A DNA stretch of 64,000 bases, taken from positions 2,683,262 to 2,747,261 of the forward strand of contig CM074139.1 in assembly GCA_037178625.1 (NCBI GenBank). Reading direction: 5' to 3'. The notes beneath the pieces were generated by a model. The model saw only the letters and a program-made list of their open reading frames with translations, did not search any database and had not been told where the DNA came from. The position numbers were made by a program, and so were the translations under genes. Shown here one piece after another: positions 54,263 to 64,000 of the stretch (position 1 is its first letter; every line of letters begins with the position of its first letter). This DNA is from Skeletonema tropicum. Its lineage: Eukaryota > Bacillariophyta > Thalassiosirophyceae > Thalassiosirales > Thalassiosiraceae.

Positions 54263-55091
54263 TTAAGTAACCATATACGCTGTATCCCCATCCAATGCCA
54301 AGGTTGATAACATGTCAGATATCCTAGGCTGTTGCCAGAATCGATGAGTTACAGATGAGTGGTAGTGCTCTCCATGGAATTTACGTGAGCATTTTGTCAA
54401 CAGATCCGGAAATGCAAGCTCATTCAAGTTATGTGCCATGACCTTATCCAGCGCCTGAGATTCTCCTTCCGTCAAGACATCGGGGAGTACGACAAACCCA
54501 TCCCTTAAATAATCCTCACGTTGTTTCTCCGACAAGGGATAGGCATGCCCCTCGGACAATTCCCACAAGGTGAATCTCCTCAGATGTCACGATTCCCTCC
54601 CGGATATAATCCGTAGAACTCAATATTTTCCCACCGACATTCTGTTGATATTGCCGCTCAGTGAATTGGACGACTGTGTACACTGCTCCAACAATGATTG
54701 GGAGCCATTGGATAATATTCCCCAAGAGTAATAGCCACTGTCGTTTCTTCAATGTATCTTGCTCTTGTAAGAGTTTGATAACCGTCTCGGGGTCGATACT
54801 GCCACGATTTTCGGAGTCTATATAGGCTTCGTGCAAGTTGCTCGTATTTGTTGAGGTAGCCCTTGCGTTCTTTATCGCATTTGGAAGAACAGGTGGAGAT
54901 TCGACGGTGGTAGATGATCTTCTTGTCTCTATTTTGGATGTTTTCTTGTGGAGCAATTTTCCTTTGCCTCCTGTGCTGCTGCTTACTTCCTCTTGCGATG
55001 CAATGTCAGAGCATTGGATGGAGGAGCAAGTAGGACTCGTAGAGTTGGAGTATGGTGACGACGCGGTACTCATTTGTATTGTTTGATGCAT
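54263..55091 (-). pseudogene. phytanoyl-CoA dioxygenase-like (copy C, with 68-bp deletion)
   Basis: As the other copies, but a private 68-bp deletion removes the segment with the H-x-D motif; the frame now stops right after DTAYMVT. This copy is certainly dead as an enzyme. Confidence 0.75.
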
Positions 55092-55379
55092 TCGATGTAT
55101 TATTCGCAAAATGCTAGTGTTATTGATGATGATAAATAAGTGATTAGTTTAGGATGGTATTCAGGAGCTGTTTACTGGGCAAGCTGGATCTGAACTTGCC
55201 CATTTTAGGTTATAAGAGGAGTGCAGTCTAGGTATCTCTAGTTCAGTGGCAAGTCCGCACTCCTCTTGTCACCTGTGCTAGGTGATGGCATGTTCCTCCT
55301 CCCTCCTACTCTCAACTGCCTCTCGACAGGTGAGAGTCCTCACTCAACCTCTGCCACCGCAGAGGTGGGGGAGAGGGGA

Positions 55380-57358
55380 TTACTCCCCACTCCAGGTGTG
55401 CCAGTTGGACATCCCCGGCCCATTCTCAATGAGTGGCCGGATGCGGTGGTGCCTGTCCCTACTCCCTCTGAGCAGGAGGGAGTTTGCCCGGACTAGGGCA
55501 AGGGACATGCGTACCCGCACATAGAATATCATCTGGCTACGCTGACGCTCCCACTTTTCAGCTAAGTGTGTACCCAGTTGACGCATCGCATTCAAGGCCT
55601 CTCTACCTGGCATTCCATCAGCCGTGAAGCAGAGGGGGGTGAAGTCCCGACGTCGTTCAAGACAAGCTGCCTTGTACTTGCGGATTTTCTCCCTCTCTTG
55701 TTGCCTCAAGACAGCCGAAGGCGCCTTGTTGCGGTAGGAGCGGCAGTCCGCGTCGGTGATGCGAGTGTCAAAGACAGTTCGACGCTGTCTCTTCCAGAAG
55801 TGGGAGACCATCACATCTCCACGCTCTTCCGTTGTTGTCACTGGGGTCGACCCATCAGTTGCGTTTTGTTGTTGCGTGGTATTTTCAGCCTCTGCTGCGG
55901 CAGCAGCCTCTGCCTCTGCAGCAGTGCGTTGAGTACTAGTGTAGATAAAGGGTTCGTACTCAACGTCACCGGGAGTGAAGGCTTGCTTGCACAAGGACCA
56001 AATTCTCTCGTAACATCATTGTGGCGGCAATGGACGAGACCGCCCACCTTGCATTGGAGAGCATGTTCCACCGTCATTTTTGCACCACATCCATCGCATA
56101 GGTCTGACAAATCCATCGGCTTCAGGTTGTACCGGAGACGTAAGTTGTCTCGAAACTCTTCAGCCGATAGGATCGTGCCATTGAGGCGGTTTGGGACAGC
56201 CGTCAGCCAACATCCAGTCTCACAGATCCGTTCCAACCTCCTCTTATCACCTGGTTTCTCTCTCCCCCACTGGGTGAGATGGTACTCAGCATCAAGCTTC
56301 TTCGCTTCCTGCGATCCAATTTTAGCCATCATAGCTGAGTACTGGTGGGTTTTCGGGCACAGTTCCCGACGATTGACCAGCGTTTCAACCAGGTGTTCCA
56401 CCGCTTGTTGCGACGTTTTAAAGCAATCCTCAGATTGTTCCACAGGGAACCGGATTGCTAAGCCTGCATGTTTCACACTAAGGGAAAGCAGGTGTCGCAA
56501 CTCTCCAGATAATTCCGAAGGGGAGATGCCAAAGAGAGGTGGGATAAATTTCTCTCTAATGGCAACCTCAATCGGAGCAAGAAGGGGCCCCACGTTTGGC
56601 ACAGTGCGCGATAAGTATGTCCATTCATTCTGAAGAGACAGTACAAAACCTGCATAGGCTGCCTGGGGTTGTGTGTAGGCACATTTGCCAAGGACTTCCA
56701 CGCAATATACCCACTGTTCCACTTTCTTCTTGACCCACTCCTCCTTCTCAGCTGCATCACCATACACTCCACCAAGGTATCGGTGGTGGCGTCCATAATT
56801 CAGTTCCGAGATGCCAGCCGCTTCAAAGGCTGCTCGTGCAGCATCCTCATCTTGCGGCATACAAATGTAGTGGGATTTATCTGGTTCGGGATAGTATCCA
56901 ACATAGGGCCCCCTTTCTTTGAGAAGCTGAAGCATAGTAGCGTTATCGAGTGCAGTACCGACACCGCCGAGATCATCAGCATACCAAGGTTGGAGAGCTC
57001 CGGGGACTTTTTCCCTTAACCATTCCGCTAGTGGCATCAGGGCGATGCCATAGCACACCATAGACAGGCAGCACCCCTGCGTGATGCCCTCCTTGCACGC
57101 AATGACAGTAGGGTCTTCTCCCATTTCATTCCGCATAAAGCAAAGGCTATGGTGTCGATAGCGGTTGAAAGCTATCTTTGCGAGTGGGGGGCATCGATGG
57201 TATACCTCCCACAACATGTTGTATCGATTGAGTTCGTTGAAAGCATTGCGAGCATCCACTAGGAGGAGGCCATAGCCACTCTCTGGGATGTAGTGCGAGT
57301 TTTCCGTGTCAGGTTGGATGGGATATTCAGGGAAGGGTGGGGGTGTTGGGTCAGAGCT
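55380..57358 (-). pseudogene. retroelement RT-endonuclease (copy C)
   Basis: Translation is identical to copy A over both frames, with the YADD box intact and the shared one-base frameshift before the endonuclease. Confidence 0.75.
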
Positions 57359-57876
57359 CGCGATTGAGTCTCTTCAAACACGCGACAAGCAATCCAGCTC
57401 TTTGAGGTCCGAGCTCACTGCAAGAGTTGAACAGCTGCAGTCGGAAGTTGAATCCACTCGTGCTGAGGCTGAGATGCTAGCATCAAGCGCAAGCTGCTCG
57501 GCTACTGAAATAGAGGAGTTGCGTGCCACCCTTCAGCTGAAACAAAGTGAAGAAGAGAGGCTAGATGGAGAGCGTCGGGAGATGGAGAGAGAGCTTTGCT
57601 CAGTACGTCGTGATTCAAAAGCAAGCAAGGAGGCTGCAGACCGATTGAGAGAGTTGGATCGGCAGCGTGAATTGCAATGTGACGAACTACGGCAAAAGGT
57701 GAAGGATTTGAGAGAGGAGCTCTGCAAGAGTGATCTGAAAAATCATAAGCTGGAAACAAAGTCAGATTTCCTCGAGAAGGAAATGGAAGCCATGGCAAAA
57801 TCTCACAAGGAAGACTTCGCCTGTATCACTAGCAAGTTCTCCAAGATGAAGGGGCAACATGCCATAGCGGTTGAGG
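57318..57876 (+). pseudogene. coiled-coil copy D, 5' part interrupted by a transposon
   Basis: The frame runs from the RT-antisense leader into the coiled coil up to the sequence encoding KGQHAIAVE, where a 2931-bp transposon is inserted. The remaining 3' part resumes at 60808. Confidence 0.8.
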
Positions 57877-58049
57877 TAGGGGGGAGCAAGCCCTGTGTTT
57901 TTTGGGGAGTCACGAGTGGTGCGCGCCAAGAATTTTCTCAAAATTTTTTGACCATGGCCAAAATTGGCCATCGCCTGATCGGAGTAAGAAATAGGACCCT
58001 TTGGCAGCTTATTCTCTGTTATTATTTGTTTTCATACTTTGAAACTGTT

Positions 58050-58084
58050 GGGGCGCATAGACGGGGGTATGGTCTATGCGCCCC
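58050..58084. other. 13-bp perfect hairpin inside the transposon 5' region
   Basis: The arms GGGGCGCATAGAC (58050-58062) and GTCTATGCGCCCC (58072-58084) are separated by a 9-nt loop. The structure spans the proposed ATG at 58069, so it could affect translation or mark a transposase-binding site. Confidence 0.8.
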
Positions 58085-59882
58085 AAGAGTTTGGTGGGCT
58101 CAAGTGCTCACCCTGTGGAGCTTTTGTTGCCAAACCAGCCAATTTTGTCGACAAAACTCCGATCTACAAAAGACTCAACGCATCGGAGAGCTCTCCGATG
58201 CAGCAAAGAGCTGACGATGCAGCAAAAGCAATGATGGAAGAGAGTAATGATGATACCACGATGGCGGCCGGTGCCGAGGCAGTGCCAAAGCAAAAGAGGA
58301 GAAGGACGAAGAGCGGTATTAGCCGCAAGCCAAAGGGTGGCAAGCAGAAGAAATCCAACGCACCGCATGCCCCGAACGTCCCTCGGAACCCATCACAGCC
58401 AACACAGGCGCCGACGTCAGATAATAATACGGCAGATCCAAGAATATTCAATCTGAAGAGGGCAACGCAAAGGCGAGATAAGCAAATAGAAGTATTGTCT
58501 GCTGATAACCAACAACTGAAAAGGAAAGTCGAGACTACCGCAAGAGAAATTCAATCGGTTGAACGTGAGACTGCAATGAAAGTGAACGCCATTGAGAAGG
58601 GGGCAGAGAAAGTGCACGAGAGGGCTGAAAAGAAGATGAAGCGTGCAGCAGAGGTGACGACTACAGCTAATGTCAAAATGGCCGCCGCAGCAAAAGCAGC
58701 TACTGACGCAAAAGAGATGAAGAAGGAGGCTTCAAAAGAGAAGACTATCGCAACAAAGGAGAGGAAGCAAATCAATAACAATAAATTAGCAGTTGCAAAC
58801 AAGTCAAACAAACAGTTAGCAGCAAAAGATGAGTTGATAGCGGCAAAAGATGAGATGATACGTGAACTGAAGGAGAAATTGAGGGCATCACAGAAGGCTG
58901 TCAAGGAAGCAGAGGCGAGGGAAGCAAAGGAAATAGCAGCGCGGAAAGAAGTGGAGAATTCACTTCAGGATATGGAAGCAAAGTTGGCGAGGATGGAGGC
59001 AATGTTGCAGGAACAACTTGCAGCAGGACGAATAGTTATCAAGAAAGAATCTATGAAGGGAACAGGATTTAAGAGATGGTCGGAAAAGATTGTCCAACTC
59101 ATCATGGAGTATTTGGTATGTGTTGTTCAAAATGTTTATTATTATTATGTACTTGATTCAACTAATCAAAACACTGCTGCATTATTATTATTACACAATA
59201 GGTTGCCGGAGGCTCTCCAACAGCGTTTAGCAAGATACTGCTGGCATTCCTTAAAATAATGCAACCTGAATCTACCGTTGAAGAACTGCCAAGCATTTGG
59301 TTCATCCGTCGAATGAGAACAGTTCTCGCCATTGTTTGCCAGCTAATGTCGGCGTACCGTGCTGCCAAGGCGGAGCGGTGGGGTCAGCTCAATTGTGATG
59401 AAACAAAGCGCCATCAAACAGAATACCTCAATCTGATTTTGAGTTGTGTAGAAGAGTCATGTGAGGGGATGCCAGCTGAGTACAAACCAATTTTAATGTC
59501 TGCGTGCATTCTTCCCGAAGACGGAACATCAGTGGCACAGCGTGATGCCATTGTATCTTTCCTTGATGAGATGAATACTTGGTTGGACGAATGGGCAACC
59601 CTTACAGAGGAGAAGTTTCCGGGGTTTACGCATGACATCATCAGAAATGGTCTTACACTCTCCAAGCTTGTTCAGGGCGGTCTTGTTACACAGGACACTT
59701 GCAATGGCGCAAGCAAGGGGTCCGACCTCATTGTAAATGAGATCAAACTTTCGGCCGCAGCTGCTGGTATTTCGGAAGATCAATGGCTCGTCATCAAGAC
59801 ACACTGCCATCACCATCTTCGTAACATTTGGTGGAAGTGGATGGAGGACAGTCTCTCGAAGATGGTAAGGAGTATTCGGTAG
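58069..59882 (+). CDS. putative transposase with long N-terminal coiled coil
   Basis: Two exons, 58069-59115 and 59202-59882 (intron GTATGT...CACAATAG, 86 bp), 575 aa. The N-terminal part is basic (KQKRRRTKSGISRKPKGGKQKK) and then a long coiled coil rich in Ala/Lys/Glu. Across the splice junction lies a conserved-looking core: FKRWSEKIVQLIMEYLVAGGSPTAFS, ELPSIWFIRRMRTV, LNCDETKRHQTEYLNLI and IKTHCHHHLRNIWWKWM. The DETKRHQ and HCHHHLRN motifs look like catalytic or metal-binding blocks of a DDE-type nuclease, but this is inference. The protein ends soon after HCHHHLRN, probably by an internal deletion, since a C-terminal piece follows in another frame. The ATG at 58069 is the first; 58198 is an alternative. 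Confidence 0.6.
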
Positions 59883-60403
59883 ATATCCTTGCCGACTGGT
59901 TAAAGAACAAAATTATACCGGAAGAGGACAAAAGGCCAATTCCAGAAAAGCCTCCTGTCAAAAGACTTGAGCGGAAGGCTTTGCCAGTGCTTGGAACATT
60001 GTCTGCCGATGTTGCTAAACTTAACGTCATGTCAGAAGAAAAAGAGCAAGAAATTAGGGACAAGGCAACCGAAATGCGTGACGAGCGGGAGTTGGACGGA
60101 GTTGGAGACAGATACGGTGAAATGCAACCTAGACTCCACCCTGCATTGGATGAAAGCTTGATTGATCGTCGCATTGAAATCTGTTTGACGCGTGGTGAGC
60201 AGCTAATGTGGCATAGTGGGAAGGTGGTTGGGATAAAGAGAAGAAAGAAAACTTTCGAAATGCTATACGATGAAGATGTTGTAGATGATGACGAACCTCG
60301 TTTGCAAGAAGTTAAGCTGCTGCCAAGCTTTTGGATCAAGGCTAAGCAAGGCGGATGGAGATTAGCTAAAGAGGAGGTGGAGATGGAGCGTGCGCAACCT
60401 TGA
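59883..60403 (+). pseudogene. C-terminal remnant of the transposon protein, Tudor-like
   Basis: Open in a different frame from the preceding CDS (the frame itself opens at ~59828). It encodes EYSVDILADWLKNKII, a charged helix, and a ~70-aa end ICLTRGEQLMWHSGKVVG...FEMLYDED...WIKAKQGGWRLAKEE that looks like a Tudor/chromo-type barrel with a terminal GGWR motif. No splice site joins it neatly to the upstream CDS, so a large deletion with frame change between ~59860 and ~59885 is the simplest reading. Confidence 0.5.
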
Positions 60404-60574
60404 GTACCAATGTTAAAGTAGGGGGGGAGTAATGTATTCGTAGTAGAAAGAAGTGTGTAACTCAAGTTCTACTAAGTGATAATTAATCCAGTAGTTCGAT
60501 ACACGTAGCTTGCAGAGCCTAAATGAGATTAAAAGAGGAGGTGGAGATGGAGTGCGCAACCTTGAGTACCAATT
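60361..60574 (+). repeat. direct repeat of the transposon's coding end
   Basis: GAGGAGGTGGAGATGGAG followed by .CGCAACCTTGAGTACCAAT occurs at about 60372-60411 and again at about 60536-60572, spacing ~163 bp. The second copy lies after the stop codon and has lost two bases, a small internal duplication. Confidence 0.8.
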
Positions 60575-60807
60575 CCTACATAGAATAAATTGCGGGAGCG
60601 AAATTTGGCGCCATCCATCACTTTCAATTCATGACTCAATGGCCAAAAATGTGCTCCTATGTAGTGCCAAAATGGGTATGAAGAAATGGAACAAATAGCA
60701 CGAAACTTTGGATATATCTACATTGGATATATATGAATTCATGTATGCAATAGTATTTGGTATAAAACCTATTTGAAAATTCATCATTCTGGGCTTGCTC
60801 CCCCCTA

Positions 60808-61752
60808 GTTGAGGCAAAGGAGGTGATTATTGAAAAGCTACGTCGAACGATATCCCAACTGGAGACTGATAACTCAAACAATCAAAGGGAGAAGCAAAGT
60901 CTGAAACAGCGGTGCTCTTCTCTGGCAAGCTCCTTGGATGCTATTCAGAAAGAGAACGAAACTAGCTTCCAAGAGACATTGTATCGCGCCACAGATGCTG
61001 AAAACCACCTTGAACGAAAGCGAAACGAGGTGAAAGACTTGAAGACGACAGTTGTTCAGCTGGAGGCTAGGCTACAAACAACTCTCTCAGACGCTACAGA
61101 TAAAGAGACGAGGCTCATCAAGATTCAGTCCAACTTGCAGGACGAGTTAAACACGAAGATGCAGCAAATTGATACCCTCTCATCTCAAGTCGTACGCCTC
61201 AACGAAGACTCCAAGCAGATGCAGCGCTCACATGAAAAGGCAGCAGATGACTTGCAGCAAGACACTGAGAATCGAATCAGAACTGCTGAGATGGAAGTCG
61301 AGAAGTTGCGTGCACTTAGCAAGGGGTATCAATTCGATGCAAAGAGGAGTGGAGACTTGCACGAGAAACAGTCACTCATGTATCAAACGTTGTTAGATGA
61401 AATGGCCGCAAGAAAGAAAGAGCTGAAGGAGCAGATGCAGGCGGTGATTCGAAGCGAACGAGATGTGAGCTCACGCCTCATGACGAATACGCAAGAGCTC
61501 AACAGCACAATTAGTAAGCTCACAGCTGACTACTGTTTATTGAAGGAAGCACAATACACGCATGTAAACAAGATCCAACAGCTTGAACAAATCGTAGCAT
61601 GTGGAGAGGCCAAGCTCAGAACGATGGCTAGTAACTATTGTAAGCTATCGGATGAGCAAGAGCTTCTCATTCGCAAAGAGAGCGAAACGAAAAGGAGGCT
61701 CCACGAGACCAAGGTCGAGTTGCAGAAGATACAGATGGCAAATCTCCAGTAA
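60808..61752 (+). pseudogene. coiled-coil copy D, 3' part
   Basis: Continues copy D after the transposon, starting with the second target-site copy GTTGAGG. The frame is open to the TAA shared with copies B and C. Sequence equals copy B at protein level. Confidence 0.8.
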
Positions 61753-61835
61753 ATTGCATACATAACCTAATCCACGCTGTTTGTGCAGTATCAGCTAAGC
61801 TAATCATTTAGTTATTTAGTCCTAGATGCGTTTCA

Positions 61836-62778
61836 TTAAATAATTCTTCTACCCTCATCCGTAGTAAAAGAGGCGTTATAATTCTGTGGAAAAAAGTCAA
61901 AATGCCATTGCGGGATACATTCTGCTCCATTTGGCATTTCTAGTATCTCGGAAGTAACCATATACGCTGTATCCCCATCCAATGCCAAGGTTGATAACAT
62001 GTCAGATATCCTAGGCTGTTGCCAGAATCGATGAGTTACAGATGAGTGGTAGTGCTCTCCATGGAATTTACGTGAGCATTTTGTCAACAGATCCGGAAAT
62101 GCAAGCTCATTCAAGTTATGTGCCATGACCTTATCCAGCGCCTGAGATTCTCCTTCCGTCAAGACATCGGGGAGTACGACAAACCCATCCCTTAAATAAT
62201 CCTCACGTTGTTTCTCCGACAAGGGATAGGCATGCCCCTCGGACAATTCCCACAAGGTGAATCTCCTCAGATGTCACGATTCCCTCCCGGATATAATCCG
62301 TAGAACTCAATATTTTCCCACCGACATTCTGTTGATATTGCCGCTCAGTGAATTGGACGACTGTGTACACTGCTCCAACAATGATTGGGAGCCATTGGAT
62401 AATATTCCCCAAGAGTAATAGCCACTGTCGTTTCTTCAATGTATCTTGCTCTTGTAAGAGTTTGATAACCGTCTCGGGGTCGATACTGCCACGATTTTCG
62501 GAGTCTATATAGGCTTCGTGCAAGTTGCTCGTATTTGTTGAGGTAGCCCTTGCGTTCTTTATCGCATTTGGAAGAACAGGTGGAGATTCGACGGTGGTAG
62601 ATGATCTTCTTGTCTCTATTTTGGATGTTTTCTTGTGGAGCAATTTTCCTTTGCCTCCTGTGCTGCTGCTTACTTCCTCTTGCGATGCAATGTCAGAGCA
62701 TTGGATGGAGGAGCAAGTAGGACTCGTAGAGTTGGAGTATGGTGACGACGCGGTACTCATTTGTATTGTTTGATGCAT
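61836..62778 (-). pseudogene. phytanoyl-CoA dioxygenase-like (copy D)
   Basis: Translations are identical to copies A and B, with the same frameshift and early stop. Confidence 0.65.
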
Positions 62779-63066
62779 TCGATGTATTATTCGCAAAATG
62801 CTAGTGTTATTGATGATGATAAATAAGTGATTAGTTTAGGATGGTATTCAGGAGCTGTTTACTGGGCAAGCTGGATCTGAACTTGCCCATTTTAGGTTAT
62901 AAGAGGAGTGCAGTCTAGGTATCTCTAGTTCAGTGGCAAGTCCGCACTCCTCTTGTCACCTGTGCTAGGTGATGGCATGTTCCTCCTCCCTCCTACTCTC
63001 AACTGCCTCTCGACAGGTGAGAGTCCTCACTCAACCTCTGCCACCGCAGAGGTGGGGGAGAGGGGA

Positions 63067-64000
63067 TTACTCCCCACTCCAGGTGTGCCAGTTGGACATC
63101 CCCGGCCCATTCTCAATGAGTGGCCGGATGCGGTGGTGCCTGTCCCTACTCCCTCTGAGCAGGAGGGAGTTTGCCCGGACTAGGGCAAGGGACATGCGTA
63201 CCCGCACATAGAATATCATCTGGCTACGCTGACGCTCCCACTTTTCAGCTAAGTGTGTACCCAGTTGACGCATCGCATTCAAGGCCTCTCTACCTGGCAT
63301 TCCATCAGCCGTGAAGCAGAGGGGGGTGAAGTCCCGACGTCGTTCAAGACAAGCTGCCTTGTACTTGCGGATTTTCTCCCTCTCTTGTTGCCTCAAGACA
63401 GCCGAAGGCGCCTTGTTGCGGTAGGAGCGGCAGTCCGCGTCGGTGATGCGAGTGTCAAAGACAGTTCGACGCTGTCTCTTCCAGAAGTGGGAGACCATCA
63501 CATCTCCACGCTCTTCCGTTGTTGTCCACTGGGGTCGAACCCATCAGTTGCGTTTTGTTGTTGCGTGTATTTTCAGCCTCTGCTGCCGGCAGCAGCCTCT
63601 TGCCTCTGCAGCAGTGCGTTGAGTACTAGTGTTAGATAAAGGGTTCGTACTCAACGTCACCGGGAGTGAAGGCTTGCTTGCACAAGGAGCAAATTCTCTC
63701 GTAAACATCATTGTGGCGGCAATGGACGAGACCGCCCACCTTGCATTGGAGAGCATGTTTCCACCGTCATTTTTGCACCACATCCATCGCATAGGTCTGA
63801 CAAAATCCATCGGCTTCAGGTTGTTACCGGAGACGTAAGTGGGGGGGGGGGCTGTCTCGAAACTCTTTCAGCCGATAGGATCGTGCCATTGAGGCGGTTT
63901 GGGGACAGCCGTCAGCCAACATCCAGTCTCACAGATCCGTTCCAACCTCCTCTTTATCACCTGGTTTCTCTCTCCCCCCCACTGGGTGAGATGGTACTCA
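63067..64000 (-). pseudogene. retroelement RT-endonuclease (copy D, cut by window end)
   Basis: The endonuclease part to ~63500 equals the other copies. From ~63525 on there are more than ten single-base gains or losses against copies A-C. At 63690-63705 this copy reads GTAAACATC where A-C read GTAACATC; the extra base puts the CCHC region and endonuclease start in one frame (HNDVYERICSLCKQAFTPGD). The window ends within the RT thumb region. Confidence 0.6.

Larger units (their letters stand above)
52684..57361. repeat. tandem unit C (4678 bp)
   Basis: Third unit. It lacks 68 bp in the PhyH-like gene (between ATAATT and AAGTAACC at 54264) and 3 bp in the coiled-coil part, but has the longer linker of unit A in the endonuclease. 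Confidence 0.95.
57877..60807 (+). mobile_element. DNA transposon with 17-bp TIR and 7-bp TSD (unfamiliar family)
   Basis: Inserted in coiled-coil copy D. The termini TAGGGGGGAGCAAGCCC (57877) and its perfect reverse complement (ending 60807) delimit 2931 bp. GTTGAGG is duplicated at 57870-57876 and 60808-60814, while copies A-C have it once. The element codes for a coiled-coil/transposase-like protein with one intron (58069-59882) and a Tudor-like C-terminal remnant (to 60403). The ends resemble hAT (TAGGG), but a 7-bp duplication does not fit hAT. I do not recognise the transposase as a named superfamily. Confidence 0.88.
57362..64000. repeat. tandem unit D (interrupted, cut by window end)
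   Basis: Fourth unit, carrying the transposon 57877-60807. Without the insertion the spacing is the same as in the other units. It continues to the window end, where sequence quality seems to fall. Confidence 0.9.

Noticed and set aside
43204..64000. Assembly artefact (one unit looped several times)
   Set aside because: Each unit has private indels and one has a transposon with an exact target duplication, so distinct copies must exist; exact copy number is still open.

Overview
The window looks like nuclear DNA of a eukaryotic alga, most likely a centric diatom (Thalassiosira, Skeletonema or Cyclotella type). Support: short GT-AG introns of 78-161 bp; secreted Cys-rich repeats of the kind I associate with diatom proteins; a STAND ATPase of the cyclase/kinase-associated type; methylglyoxal synthase in a eukaryotic gene; and low-complexity runs (Ala, Gln, Asp, Asn) in a nuclear protein. 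Organism assignment is inference; no rRNA or organellar marker is present.

Layout. 1-3.6 kb: gene-poor, with a ~187-bp tandem repeat and a Stowaway-like MITE. 3.6-7.4 kb: five-exon STAND/AAA_16 ATPase gene. 7.8-9.9 kb: minus-strand gene for a Cys-rich, lectin-like protein, whose reading frame depends on a 12-nt microexon. 10.1-11.2 kb: inverted-repeat element packed with 13 AATCC(T/A)(A/T)GGATT palindromes. 12.7-36.4 kb: four intact MATH-BTB genes (12700, 15745, 20515, 35161) that all end in a SAP-like motif, plus one MATH-BTB pseudogene (28073). Among them lie three tRNA-derived SINE copies with perfect target-site duplications, a reverse-transcriptase pseudogene, a hAT-like element, twin CTAG-flanked MITEs, a divergent pair of unrecognised frameshifted genes, an 82-bp minisatellite, a secreted trypsin-like protease, a Harbinger-like element and an HRDC-PIF1 helicase.

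37.2-42.1 kb: a C2H2/low-complexity nuclear protein (minus), a frameshifted methylglyoxal synthase gene (plus) and a short coiled-coil protein resembling TEX9 (minus).

42.6-64 kb: a coiled-coil gene followed by a tandem array of a ~4.7-kb unit, present four times (the last cut by the window end). Each unit holds the coiled-coil main exon (+), a frameshifted, truncated phytanoyl-CoA-dioxygenase-like gene (-), and a 5'-truncated non-LTR retroelement with reverse transcriptase and a probable PD-(D/E)XK endonuclease (-). Copies differ by an 18-bp, a 68-bp and a 3-bp deletion, and by a 2931-bp DNA transposon inserted in copy D. That transposon has 17-bp terminal repeats, a 7-bp target duplication, an unfamiliar transposase-like protein and a Tudor-like C-terminal fragment.

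The genes do not form one pathway. The coherent themes are (i) local expansion of probable CUL3-adaptor MATH-BTB-SAP proteins, and (ii) intense and varied mobile-element activity that can be ordered relative to the duplications.
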